Assembly (NCBI GenBank): GCA_028871595.1
Contig: JAGWMT010000246.1
Span: forward strand, 1 to 5,074
Direction of reading: 5' to 3'
DNA from: Elusimicrobiota bacterium
GTDB lineage: Bacteria; Elusimicrobiota; Elusimicrobia; UBA1565; UBA9628
Length of the DNA: 5,074 bases
The notes below the pieces were generated by a model, which was not told where the DNA came from, did not search any database, and was given only the letters and a program-made list of their open reading frames with translations. Within the stretch, counting starts at the first letter, position 1, and each line of letters begins with the position of its first letter. Both the position numbers and the translations under genes were made by a program. Below are positions 1 to 5,046 of this stretch, in pieces.

Positions 1-186
1 TCGCTGGATCATATCGTGGTGGGACGCACGACTTTGATGGTCGCCCATCGTTTGTCCACCATCGTCAAGGCCGACCGGATCTTCGTCCTGGAAGACGGCC
101 GCGTCGTGGAGAGCGGCACCCACGACGAGCTCCGCGCCAAGAACGGTCCCTACGCGGACCTGTGGCGCGTGCAGACCGGCGCCTGA
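1..186 (+). CDS. ABC transporter ATP-binding protein, C-terminal end (partial)
   Basis: Frame 1 is open from the window edge to a TGA at 184-186 and gives the last 61 residues of an ABC ATPase. The H-loop is plain: [10 protein letters not shown], with the switch histidine at visible residue 16. It is followed by [21 protein letters not shown], the usual end of the nucleotide-binding domain of MsbA/LmrA-type exporters in which membrane and ATPase domains are fused. The Walker A, signature and Walker B motifs lie upstream of the window. In this family the ATPase drives export of lipids, drugs or peptides across the inner membrane; the substrate cannot be told from this piece. The HRLSTI and ESGTHDEL wording favours an exporter over an importer ATPase. 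The gene ends 3 bp before the stop of the convergent small gene. Confidence 0.93.
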   Translation, partial: SLDHIVVGRTTLMVAHRLSTIVKADRIFVLEDGRVVESGTHDELRAKNGPYADLWRVQTGA

Positions 187-189
187 CGA

Positions 190-411
190 CTACTTGGCGT
201 CGACGGCCTTCTGCACGTCCGCCGCGCCGTTCTGGACGGCCTGGGCGGCCGCGTCCGAGACCGCCTTCGCGTGCGTTACGTCGTTCTGCAGCGCGTTGAC
301 GTACTTCTCGGGCGCCTGCTGGGCCTGCCGAACGGCCGCGTTCTTCTCCGCCTTCGACATCAAGAACCAGCCGACGGCGCAAATGATGATCAGGGCGAGG
401 AGCATTTTCAT
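190..411 (-). CDS. small single-span membrane protein, 73 aa, unknown function
   Basis: This gene encodes a 73-residue protein of no family I recognise. Residues 2-18 (LALIIICAVGWF core) form one transmembrane segment or uncleaved signal anchor. Cys11 does not sit in a lipobox because it is preceded by Ile rather than Ala or Gly. Residues 20-73 are Ala/Gln/Val-rich with regularly spaced charged residues, as in one long amphipathic helix, probably on the periplasmic side, which would suit a small envelope-associated protein. It ends 3 bp from the stop of the convergent ABC gene and starts divergently from the DUF488 gene. No ribosome binding site is visible; a TACACT box ends exactly 6 nt before the ATG, which supports this start and suggests a leaderless transcript. 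The upstream box, the hydrophobic start and the fit between neighbours argue that it is real. Confidence 0.75.
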   Translation of the reverse strand: MKMLLALIIICAVGWFLMSKAEKNAAVRQAQQAPEKYVNALQNDVTHAKAVSDAAAQAVQNGAADVQKAVDAK

Positions 412-417
412 GCCGTC

Positions 418-447
418 AGTGTATCATGGACCCGGGCGCACGGTCCA
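418..447 (-). promoter_or_regulatory. leftward promoter of the 73-aa gene (leaderless type)
   Basis: On the minus strand the -10 box TACACT occupies 423-418 and a -35-like TGGACC occupies 447-442, 18 bp apart; TTGGAC one base further out (448-443) is an alternative at 19 bp. Six bases (GACGGC) separate the -10 from the ATG at 411, so initiation is expected at or next to the start codon. The promoter is interleaved with the rightward one at 427-456. The -10 is repeated at other genes in the window; the -35 is only a partial match. Confidence 0.6.
427..447. repeat. inverted repeat TGGACC-N9-GGTCCA between divergent starts
   Basis: A perfect 6-bp inverted repeat (427-432 and 442-447) is centred on base 437. 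Base 437 is also the midpoint between the two divergent start codons (411 and 463). Each arm sits at the -35 position of one of the two promoters, so the dyad may simply be two -35 elements facing each other, or it may be an operator for a dimeric regulator. Which of these is true cannot be decided from sequence alone. Confidence 0.55.
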
Positions 448-456
448 AGGTATGAT
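427..456 (+). promoter_or_regulatory. rightward promoter of the DUF488 gene (leaderless type)
   Basis: The -10 box TATGAT lies at 451-456, one mismatch from TATAAT, with a -35-like TGGACC at 427-432 and an 18-bp spacer. GAGCGC (6 nt) separates it from the ATG at 463, the same spacing as on the opposite strand. No Shine-Dalgarno sequence sits at the usual distance; AAGG at 447-450 is 12 nt away and overlaps the promoter. Confidence 0.6.
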
Positions 457-462
457 GAGCGC

Positions 463-816
463 ATGGTGCTCATCAAGCGCGTGTTCGCCCAGAAATCGCC
501 GGACGACGGCTACCGGGTGCTGGTGGACCGCCTCTGGCCGCGCGGCGTGCGCAAAGAAGCCGCGGCGCTGAACTACTGGGCCAAGGAGCTCTCCCCCAGC
601 GAGGAACTGCGCGAGTTCTACCACCACGACCCGCGACGCTGGGGACTGTTCCAGGCCCGGTTCCGGGAGGAACTGCACAATCCCGCGGCCATCAAAACCT
701 TGGAACGCCTGGGTGCGCTCTCCAAAACCGGGAACGTCACCTTGCTCTTCGGGTCGCGCGAACCGGTGCAGAACAACGCGACCGTCGTGAAGGAATTACT
801 CGAAGCGTATTTCTAG
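463..816 (+). CDS. DUF488 family protein, YeaO-like
   Basis: This 117-residue cytoplasmic protein has no signal peptide. The N-terminal block IKRVFAQKSPDDGYRVLVDRLWPRGV (residues 3-28, read here in two parts: IKRVFAQKSPDDGY and RVLVDRLWPRGV) is the hallmark of the YeaO branch of DUF488. It is followed by an acidic LSPSEELREFYHHDPRRW segment (about 43-60) and a closing strand near VTLLFGSREPVQNNA (about 93-107), where E. coli YeaO reads TLLYSAKNTTQNHA. The length matches the family. The biochemical function of this branch is not established to my knowledge. An in-frame ATG at 271 would add 64 residues that do not look like the family and that run antisense to the neighbouring gene, so 463 is chosen; the TATGAT box 6 nt upstream agrees. 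Its TAG stop overlaps the opposing gene's TAG within one CTAG at 813-816. Confidence 0.93.
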   Translation: MVLIKRVFAQKSPDDGYRVLVDRLWPRGVRKEAAALNYWAKELSPSEELREFYHHDPRRWGLFQARFREELHNPAAIKTLERLGALSKTGNVTLLFGSREPVQNNATVVKELLEAYF

Positions 817-2630
817 CGGCGCCGGCCGTTGCCCTGGTGCTTGCGGCCGGACTTCCCGCCGCCGTTCTGCGACGCCTGCCAGTCCGACTCCTCCACGGGC
901 GTCTTTGAGAAGAGGTCGGGATCCTCGCCGGGGTGGCTGTTGACGAAGATGAAGGACACCGGGAAGCCGAACTCCGCGCTCAGCGCCGGGGCGACGGCCT
1001 TCAGGTGCTCCATCAACTCCTTTTGGCGCGCGTCCTTCCAGACCAGGACGCCCTGCTTGGCGGCGCGCCGGTTCGTGCCGCCGACGTCCACGGAGAAGGC
1101 CACCTTCAGCGGCGCGCCGCCCAGGCTGGCCTCGATGATGGAGCGGTTCTCGCGGTAGATGCGCAGCTTGTAGAGGAACGTCTCCTCCATGGTCTTCTCA
1201 AGAGTCATCCACACGCGGGTGGACTTGTCTTCCCAAAGGGTGACGTCGCGGTCCTTGGGCGCCTTCGCCTGGTCGGCGACGGGCTCGGTCACGGCGTCGA
1301 ATTCGGTCTTGTACTCCTCGACGATGCGGCCGTCGGGCAGGACCTTCTTGCCGAAGAAATCGCGTCCGGCCTGCGTGATCTTAAGTCCCATCGCCAGCCG
1401 CTTCTTGTGGGAGTTGAGCTCGTGGCCCACGCCGACCTCGCGGCTGTAGGTCACGCCGTCCAGGATGCCCATGAGGCCCTCGGGCTGGTCCATGTACTTC
1501 TCGACCAGGCGGTTGTACTCGGCGCGCAGGGGCTTGGACGCCATCTTCGGCTCGGTGATGTAGCGGAACTGGTAGCGGTCGCCGTAGGCGGCGCGGAACT
1601 CGGCCTCGCGCGTCTTGATGTGATCGGCGATCTCCTTGTAGCCGCGCGTGTCGAAGTTCAGCTCGACCGCCGCGAACTTCGTGTTCAGGGACTGCTCGGC
1701 CAAGCCGCCCGCGGCGAAATCGTCCTTGGCCTTGTCCAGATACTTGTCCACGCGGCGGATGCCCTCGGCGATCTCGGAGGCGGGGTTGCCGGGAGCGGGA
1801 TGGAAGTAGACGCGGTGCGTGTGCACGGCGATGTTCTTCCCGTCCTTGTCCGTCAGGATCGCGTCCACCCAGTTGCGCGTGCCCTCCAGATGGACGCTGG
1901 ACGCCGCCAGCTGCCGGTCGGCGGCGGCCCGCTCGACGCTGCCCAGCTTCACGCGCGCCTCGTCGTAGGCGTCGTCCATCACGTTCATCACGTCGGCCAG
2001 ATCCACGATCGGAGAAAGTTCGGCGTACATCTTGTTGATCCAAACCGCCTGCTCCGCCACGCGGCCGCCGACCCAGACGCCGTCGGCGTTCTTGATGAAC
2101 TGAGGCTGCTTTTGACCGCGCTGGCCGGAGGCGCCGCGAACCGGGGCGACGTCGGGACGAGCCGCGCGGGCGCCGTCGAAGAAGCGCGCGCCGTCGTCGT
2201 TCCGGCGCGGGCCGTGAGACGCCGCGGACTGGCGCAGGACGTCGAGAGCGGGAGCGGAGGCGGATTCGGCGGCGGCGGGCGCGGCGCCCACCGCGGAGGC
2301 CGAGAGCGGGACCGACGCCGGGGCCAGGGCGGCCGCGGGCGCCAGCGCCGGCGCGGCCAGCGGGGCCGGAGCGGCGAACAGCGGCGCCGCGGTCAGCGGG
2401 GCGGCGGAGAGGGAGGCGGCGGGCGCCGCGAACGGCGACAGCGCCGGCGCGGTCAGGGACGCGGAGACGCCGGAGAAGGCGGCGGCCGAGAACGCGGCGG
2501 GCGCCGAGACGCCCAGCCCCGTCTCCATCCCGATCTGGGGGACTTCGACGACGACGGCGGCGGCCGGAAGGGCGGCGGCCAGCAAGGCCCACACGGCGAG
2601 GCGGACGGCCCGTCGGAAGTCGTTTCTCAT
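813..2630 (-). CDS. secreted protein of unknown family, 605 aa, Ala/Pro-rich leader
   Basis: I do not recognise the family. Residues 1-25 are a Sec-type signal peptide: Arg-rich start, hydrophobic LAVWALLAAAL core, and an Ala-X-Ala site with likely cleavage after Ala25. Residues 36-130 are a low-complexity Ala/Pro/Leu/Ser leader, and 131-175 are polar. From about 176 to 585 the sequence looks globular, with mixed helices and strands and many aromatics; notable points are HTHRVYFHP (270-278), YSREVGVGHELNSHKKR (395-411) and VDVGGTN (514-520). The tail 589-605 is Gly/Lys/Arg-rich and probably disordered. No transmembrane segment follows the signal peptide, so a periplasmic, surface or secreted site is likely. 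A start at 2663 would add 11 residues but place the TACACT box inside the gene, so 2630 is preferred; that box ends 6 nt upstream. The gene is tail to tail with DUF488 and head to head with the metalloprotease. Confidence 0.88.
   Translation of the reverse strand: MRNDFRRAVRLAVWALLAAALPAAAVVVEVPQIGMETGLGVSAPAAFSAAAFSGVSASLTAPALSPFAAPAASLSAAPLTAAPLFAAPAPLAAPALAPAAALAPASVPLSASAVGAAPAAAESASAPALDVLRQSAASHGPRRNDDGARFFDGARAARPDVAPVRGASGQRGQKQPQFIKNADGVWVGGRVAEQAVWINKMYAELSPIVDLADVMNVMDDAYDEARVKLGSVERAAADRQLAASSVHLEGTRNWVDAILTDKDGKNIAVHTHRVYFHPAPGNPASEIAEGIRRVDKYLDKAKDDFAAGGLAEQSLNTKFAAVELNFDTRGYKEIADHIKTREAEFRAAYGDRYQFRYITEPKMASKPLRAEYNRLVEKYMDQPEGLMGILDGVTYSREVGVGHELNSHKKRLAMGLKITQAGRDFFGKKVLPDGRIVEEYKTEFDAVTEPVADQAKAPKDRDVTLWEDKSTRVWMTLEKTMEETFLYKLRIYRENRSIIEASLGGAPLKVAFSVDVGGTNRRAAKQGVLVWKDARQKELMEHLKAVAPALSAEFGFPVSFIFVNSHPGEDPDLFSKTPVEESDWQASQNGGGKSGRKHQGNGRRR
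2241..2525 (-). other. low-complexity segment encoding the Ala/Pro leader
   Basis: This stretch codes for residues 36-130 of the 605-residue protein. It is made of GCN/CCN/CTN codons, giving loosely repeated AAPL, LAAP and APA units (for example SAAPLTAAPLFAAPAPLAAP at about 75-94). The units are irregular, so this is biased composition rather than an exact tandem repeat. It probably forms an extended linker after signal peptide removal. The composition also creates long spurious open frames on the opposite strand. Confidence 0.75.
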
Positions 2631-2636
2631 GGGATC

Positions 2637-2642
2637 AGTGTA
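2637..2642 (-). promoter_or_regulatory. -10 box TACACT of the 605-aa gene
   Basis: TACACT on the minus strand ends 6 nt (GATCCC) before the ATG at 2630, the same spacing as at the other genes here. No convincing -35 is visible at 16-18 bp; the hexamer at 17 bp is AGGTGG. No Shine-Dalgarno sequence precedes the ATG. Confidence 0.55.
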
Positions 2643-2716
2643 GCGCGGCCGCGAGGAGCCCACCTGGGCCGTTCGGGACCGGACCGCGAGGCAAAAGTCC
2701 TAGGCGGGAGCTTCCC

Positions 2717-2745
2717 TTGCGTGAATCAGGGACGGGAGGTACACT
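2717..2745 (+). promoter_or_regulatory. promoter of the metalloprotease gene
   Basis: TTGCGT at 2717-2722 (first three bases of the -35 consensus) and TACACT at 2740-2745 are separated by 17 bp, the preferred sigma-70 spacing. GCGCCC separates the -10 from the ATG at 2752, so the transcript is expected to begin at or next to the start codon. GGGAGG at 2734-2739 resembles a Shine-Dalgarno sequence but lies 12 nt from the ATG and upstream of the expected transcription start. Confidence 0.65.
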
Positions 2746-2751
2746 GCGCCC

Positions 2752-3681
2752 ATGACGATCCTGGCCCCGCTCCTTGTCTTGCTCGCCGCCGTGCCCGTCC
2801 GCGCGAAAGGCCCCAGTCCCCAGGCGCTGTCGTCGTACTCCTTCGATCCGTCCCGGCCCCTGGAGGCGCGCGTCGAGACGATCCCGCCCTGGCTCTTGAA
2901 GCTCTGGAGCGACGGGGACAAGCGCCCGGACTACGCGCCCTATCTGCCGACCGCCGCCGAGAGGAAACAATTCGAGGCGGCCCTGGACGGTCTGCCGCCG
3001 CGCATGAAAAAAGTCCTCGGCGAGCGGCAGATCGCCTTCTACTTCGTCAAAAATCTTCAAGGGAACGGGATCACCGACTGGGTCCTGGACTCCTCCAGCC
3101 GGACCTTCGTCTACACGGTGCTCAATCCCGCGGGTTTCGGCATGGACGTGTCGCGGCTTCTGACCGAACGCGAACGCAGCCCTTTCCGCGGCGCGGCGGA
3201 CGTGCGGGTCGAGGCCGGCGCGGACAACGGCATTCTCTACACGGTGACGCACGAGGCGGCCCACGCGTTCGACTACGTCCGCGGCCTGACGCCGTACGTC
3301 GAGCCCCGGCTTCCCGACCGCCGCGGCCCCGGCGCGCCGAAGGGCTGGGACGCCTGGCGCTCCTACGCCGTCGCCCGGAACGACGACGCGTATCCTGCGC
3401 GGCCCAACCTGAAGTTCTACGGTTTCGGCGGCGGACCCAAGCTGGACGCGGCGGAAGCCCCGGCGGCGTGCGCGCAATGGGCGCGTTCGCCGTTCGCGTC
3501 CCTGTACGGCAGCCGCAATTGGGCCGACGACGTCGCCGAGCTGTTCGTGGCGCGGCACTTCGCCGTGGACCTGAAGCTTCCCTACATCTACCATTGCGCC
3601 GGGACGACGCGCGAGCCCATGTCCGATCCGCGCGTGCGCGCGCGCGCCGACCGGATCCTGGCGCCGATTTATGGTCTATGA
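2752..3681 (+). CDS. secreted zinc metalloprotease candidate (HEXXH), 309 aa
   Basis: Residues 1-18 form a short signal peptide (ILAPLLVLLAAVPVRA, likely cleavage after Ala18), pointing to the periplasm or outside. The mature part carries HEAAH at residues 167-171 inside YTVTHEAAHAFDYV. This is the zincin pattern in which two histidines bind zinc and the glutamate activates water. A possible third ligand lies in the helix NWADDVAELFVARHF (256-270), with Glu263 as candidate as in gluzincins; that assignment is inference. I cannot name the peptidase family. The segment before the motif (about 80-150) would form the N-terminal subdomain. Cys240 and Cys282 could form a disulfide. The start is supported by the signal peptide and by the promoter whose -10 ends 6 nt upstream. 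The TGA stop at 3679-3681 lies inside the -10-like TATGAT of the next gene. Confidence 0.87.
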   Translation: MTILAPLLVLLAAVPVRAKGPSPQALSSYSFDPSRPLEARVETIPPWLLKLWSDGDKRPDYAPYLPTAAERKQFEAALDGLPPRMKKVLGERQIAFYFVKNLQGNGITDWVLDSSSRTFVYTVLNPAGFGMDVSRLLTERERSPFRGAADVRVEAGADNGILYTVTHEAAHAFDYVRGLTPYVEPRLPDRRGPGAPKGWDAWRSYAVARNDDAYPARPNLKFYGFGGGPKLDAAEAPAACAQWARSPFASLYGSRNWADDVAELFVARHFAVDLKLPYIYHCAGTTREPMSDPRVRARADRILAPIYGL

Positions 3682-3682
3682 T
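3677..3682 (+). promoter_or_regulatory. -10-like TATGAT before the broken membrane-protein gene
   Basis: TATGAT lies 8 nt (CCCGAGTC) before the ATG at 3691 and contains the TGA stop of the upstream gene. No -35 match was found at 16-18 bp. Spacing is 2 nt longer than at the other genes, still compatible with initiation at the ATG. The next gene is a pseudogene, so the promoter may be decaying. Confidence 0.4.
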
Positions 3683-3690
3683 CCCGAGTC

Positions 3691-4202
3691 ATGGCGCTGA
3701 AAGACGTCGCCCGCGAATACATTCGCGAGCATCGCGGGCAAAGTTAGGACGCCGCGATCCGAGGCGCGTTGTCGGGACAGGGCTTTTCGGCAGAGATGCT
3801 CGACGAGGCCTTCGCCGAGGCCGGCCCCCGGCCCGCCCACAAGCCGCCTTCCGCTTCCCCTCGTTCCGCGCGGCGCCCATGGCTTCGCCTGCTCTTCGCG
3901 GCGCCCGTCGTCCTCGCTTTCGGGCTTTACGACCTGCACGCGCTCACGCGCGCGATGATCGACCTTAAGGCGTACCTTCCGCAACCCGACGAACTGGAGC
4001 GGATCGCGTCGCTGGCCGCGGAGTTCGAGACCCCCGAAAGCGGCGGGCCTACGGAGTTTGGACCCTCCTCACCGTCACGGCGCTGTGGAATCCGGACGAG
4101 CTCTCGGCGGCTCATCCCGACCCCGCGCACCGCCAGGAGAGTCGTCGTCGGCTGGCCGACCTCATCGACAAGCGCGCGGGCGCGCCCATGACCCGATTTT
4201 GA
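3691..4202 (+). pseudogene. broken gene for a small membrane protein (in-frame stop plus frameshift)
   Basis: The frame opens with MALKDVAREYIREHRGQS and meets TAG at 3745-3747. It continues without a gap as DAAIRGALSGQGFSAEMLDEAFAEAG, a coherent helical segment. The two parts read as one short helical N-terminal module (a YIREHRGxYSxxAIxxAL type pattern known from other bacterial membrane proteins). A Pro/Ser linker follows, then a transmembrane segment from about 3883 (LRLLFAAPVVLAFGLYDL). Near 4046-4052 the sensible reading moves to another frame: YGVWTLLTVTALWNPDEL, then a charged tail ending at TGA 4200-4202. One inserted base would restore a protein of about 170 residues. Function is unknown. 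An ATG at 3769 could restart translation but would lose the N-terminal module and still miss the proper C-terminus. Sequencing error could explain one lesion; two make true decay more likely. Confidence 0.7.
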
Positions 4203-4257
4203 TCCAAAGCGAGGGGGGGCCGTCGTGAAGGTCGGTGCGTTGGGGGAATAGGACCGG

Positions 4258-4510
4258 CTGAGCGTTGTCTTCCTTGCGTTGATGAACTCGCCGCCGTTGT
4301 CCGAGTCGATCCCTTTGAGCCGGGAGGCGAACTCGCCCGAGCCGTTGCTTCCGGAATGCGAGACCCCATCCACCTCGGCCCAGCCGGACCGCGCACGTCC
4401 CAGTGCACGGCGCGCACGGGAATTTGATGCTTCAACATCTTTCCCGGCTTTGTCCGCCCGTCAATGCGCCGCTGACGGCGCTGACGCGGCGGCGCCAGGC
4501 GTCGGTCAAC
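4258..4510 (-). pseudogene. remnant of an integrase-type (DDE, rve) transposase gene
   Basis: Minus-strand fragments match, in order, a transposase family with an integrase catalytic core, from my memory of the family. Frame 1 (4510-4391) gives VDRRLAP, then GRTKPGKMLKHQIPVR and HWDVR. After a shift, 4388-4329 gives SGWAEVDGVSHSGSNGSGEF, holding the first catalytic Asp. In the same frame 4319-4278 gives LKGIDSDNGGEFIN, the second catalytic Asp motif. About 40 residues usually found between GEF and LKGIDSDNG are missing. A third frame (4275-4258) gives KEDNAQ, resembling the KKDDNAHxEQKN block, but the catalytic Glu is lost. The gene is dead: at least two frameshifts and one or two deletions. 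I see no terminal inverted repeats or target duplication. The flanks 4203-4257 (with a run of seven G at 4213-4219) and 4511-4561 hold nothing else I can identify. Confidence 0.8.
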
Positions 4511-4561
4511 GGCGCGACATCGTGCGCGGGGCTGGATTATAGACGGCGCGATACAGAGGGG

Positions 4562-4590
4562 TTGACCCCGTCCGTCGCGGGAGCTACACT
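4562..4590 (+). promoter_or_regulatory. promoter of the lipoprotein gene
   Basis: TTGACC at 4562-4567 matches five of six bases of the -35 consensus and stands exactly 17 bp from TACACT at 4585-4590. GCCCGG separates the -10 from the ATG at 4597. This is the best sigma-70-like promoter in the window and the clearest case for a transcript that begins at the start codon. It lies just downstream of the transposase remnant. Confidence 0.72.
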
Positions 4591-4596
4591 GCCCGG

Positions 4597-5037
4597 ATGA
4601 GACTTCTCGCGCCCGCCGTCGCGACGCTGCTCCTGGCCGGCTGCGGCGTCTTCACTCTGAATTTCGGGCGCAAGATCACCGAGGAGGAGAGCATCCTGCG
4701 GACCGAGATCAAGGAGTACTACGACGAGGCCGGGGCCGCGTTCGCCGCCGGAAACGCCGCGCGCCTGGCCGACCTCTACGACCCCGGCATCGCGCGCCCG
4801 ATGACCAAGGACCAGATCCGCGCCTGGGGCGACGACTTCTTCAAAAAGCACGGCCCCGCCGCTTTCAAGGTCGAGAAGCTCGACATCGAAAGCGTGGGGC
4901 ACGTGTCCGCGGTGGTCGAACTGACCTACCGCGTGGAGACGAAAGACGGCGACGGCTCCTTCGGCGGCGTCGAACGCGACGAACTGGTCAAGCACGGCCG
5001 CCATTGGTCCATATCGGCCTGGACCAAGCTGCGCTGA
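4597..5037 (+). CDS. lipoprotein with NTF2/SnoaL-like fold (predicted), 146 aa
   Basis: The N-terminus MRLLAPAVATLLLAGC is a lipoprotein signal peptide with lipobox LAGC; Cys16 would be lipidated and become residue 1. Gly follows the cysteine, so there is no inner-membrane retention signal of the Asp+2 type, and an outer-membrane anchor is plausible. Residues 30-60 (ILRTEIKEYYDEAGAAFAAG, then NAARLADLYDPGI) look like the first helices of an NTF2-like domain. The rest alternates strands (FKVEKLDIESVG, AVVELTYRVETK) and ends with HWSISAWTKL, as is usual for SnoaL/NTF2-like proteins. The fold assignment is by look, not by search; no catalytic residues are evident, and a binding or envelope role is as likely as an enzyme. 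The start is fixed by the lipobox and the promoter. It converges on the next gene with 9 bp between stops. Confidence 0.85.
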   Translation: MRLLAPAVATLLLAGCGVFTLNFGRKITEEESILRTEIKEYYDEAGAAFAAGNAARLADLYDPGIARPMTKDQIRAWGDDFFKKHGPAAFKVEKLDIESVGHVSAVVELTYRVETKDGDGSFGGVERDELVKHGRHWSISAWTKLR

Positions 5038-5046
5038 ACGCCGTCC

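Noticed and set aside
271..462. N-terminal extension of the DUF488 protein from an upstream ATG
   Set aside because: The extra 64 residues do not resemble the family, cover the opposite-strand gene and would swallow both promoters.
1381..2592. 403-residue minus-strand frame
   Set aside because: It lies inside the 605-residue gene in another frame and is almost entirely Arg/Gly/Pro/Ala.
2735..2739. GGAGG as the ribosome binding site of the protease gene
   Set aside because: It is 12-13 nt from the ATG, farther than usual, and directly abuts the -10 box, so it would not be in the predicted transcript.
2635..3594. 319-residue minus-strand frame opposite the protease
   Set aside because: It is a mirror of the protease codons with Arg/Gly/Val-rich composition, no start context and no TACACT-type box.
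3629..3647. Alternating C-G run that could adopt Z-DNA
   Set aside because: It is 19 alternating pyrimidine-purine bases, but it is explained by Arg/Ala codons (DPRVRARAD) in the protease gene; nothing else suggests function.
3745..3747. TAG read as an amino acid (recoding) in the broken gene
   Set aside because: TAG is used as the ordinary stop of the 73-aa, DUF488 and 605-aa genes, and the same gene has a second lesion, so loss of function is simpler.
933..3968. 1011-residue open frame on the + strand
   Set aside because: It runs antisense through the 605-residue gene and out of frame through the protease gene. Its product is Arg/Gly/Ala-rich without any domain, an effect of GC-rich codon use; the competing frames have signal peptides, motifs and promoters.
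4279..4600. Plus-strand frames of 87 and 65 residues over the transposase remnant
   Set aside because: They lie antisense to recognisable transposase blocks, lack start signals and show no protein-like pattern.
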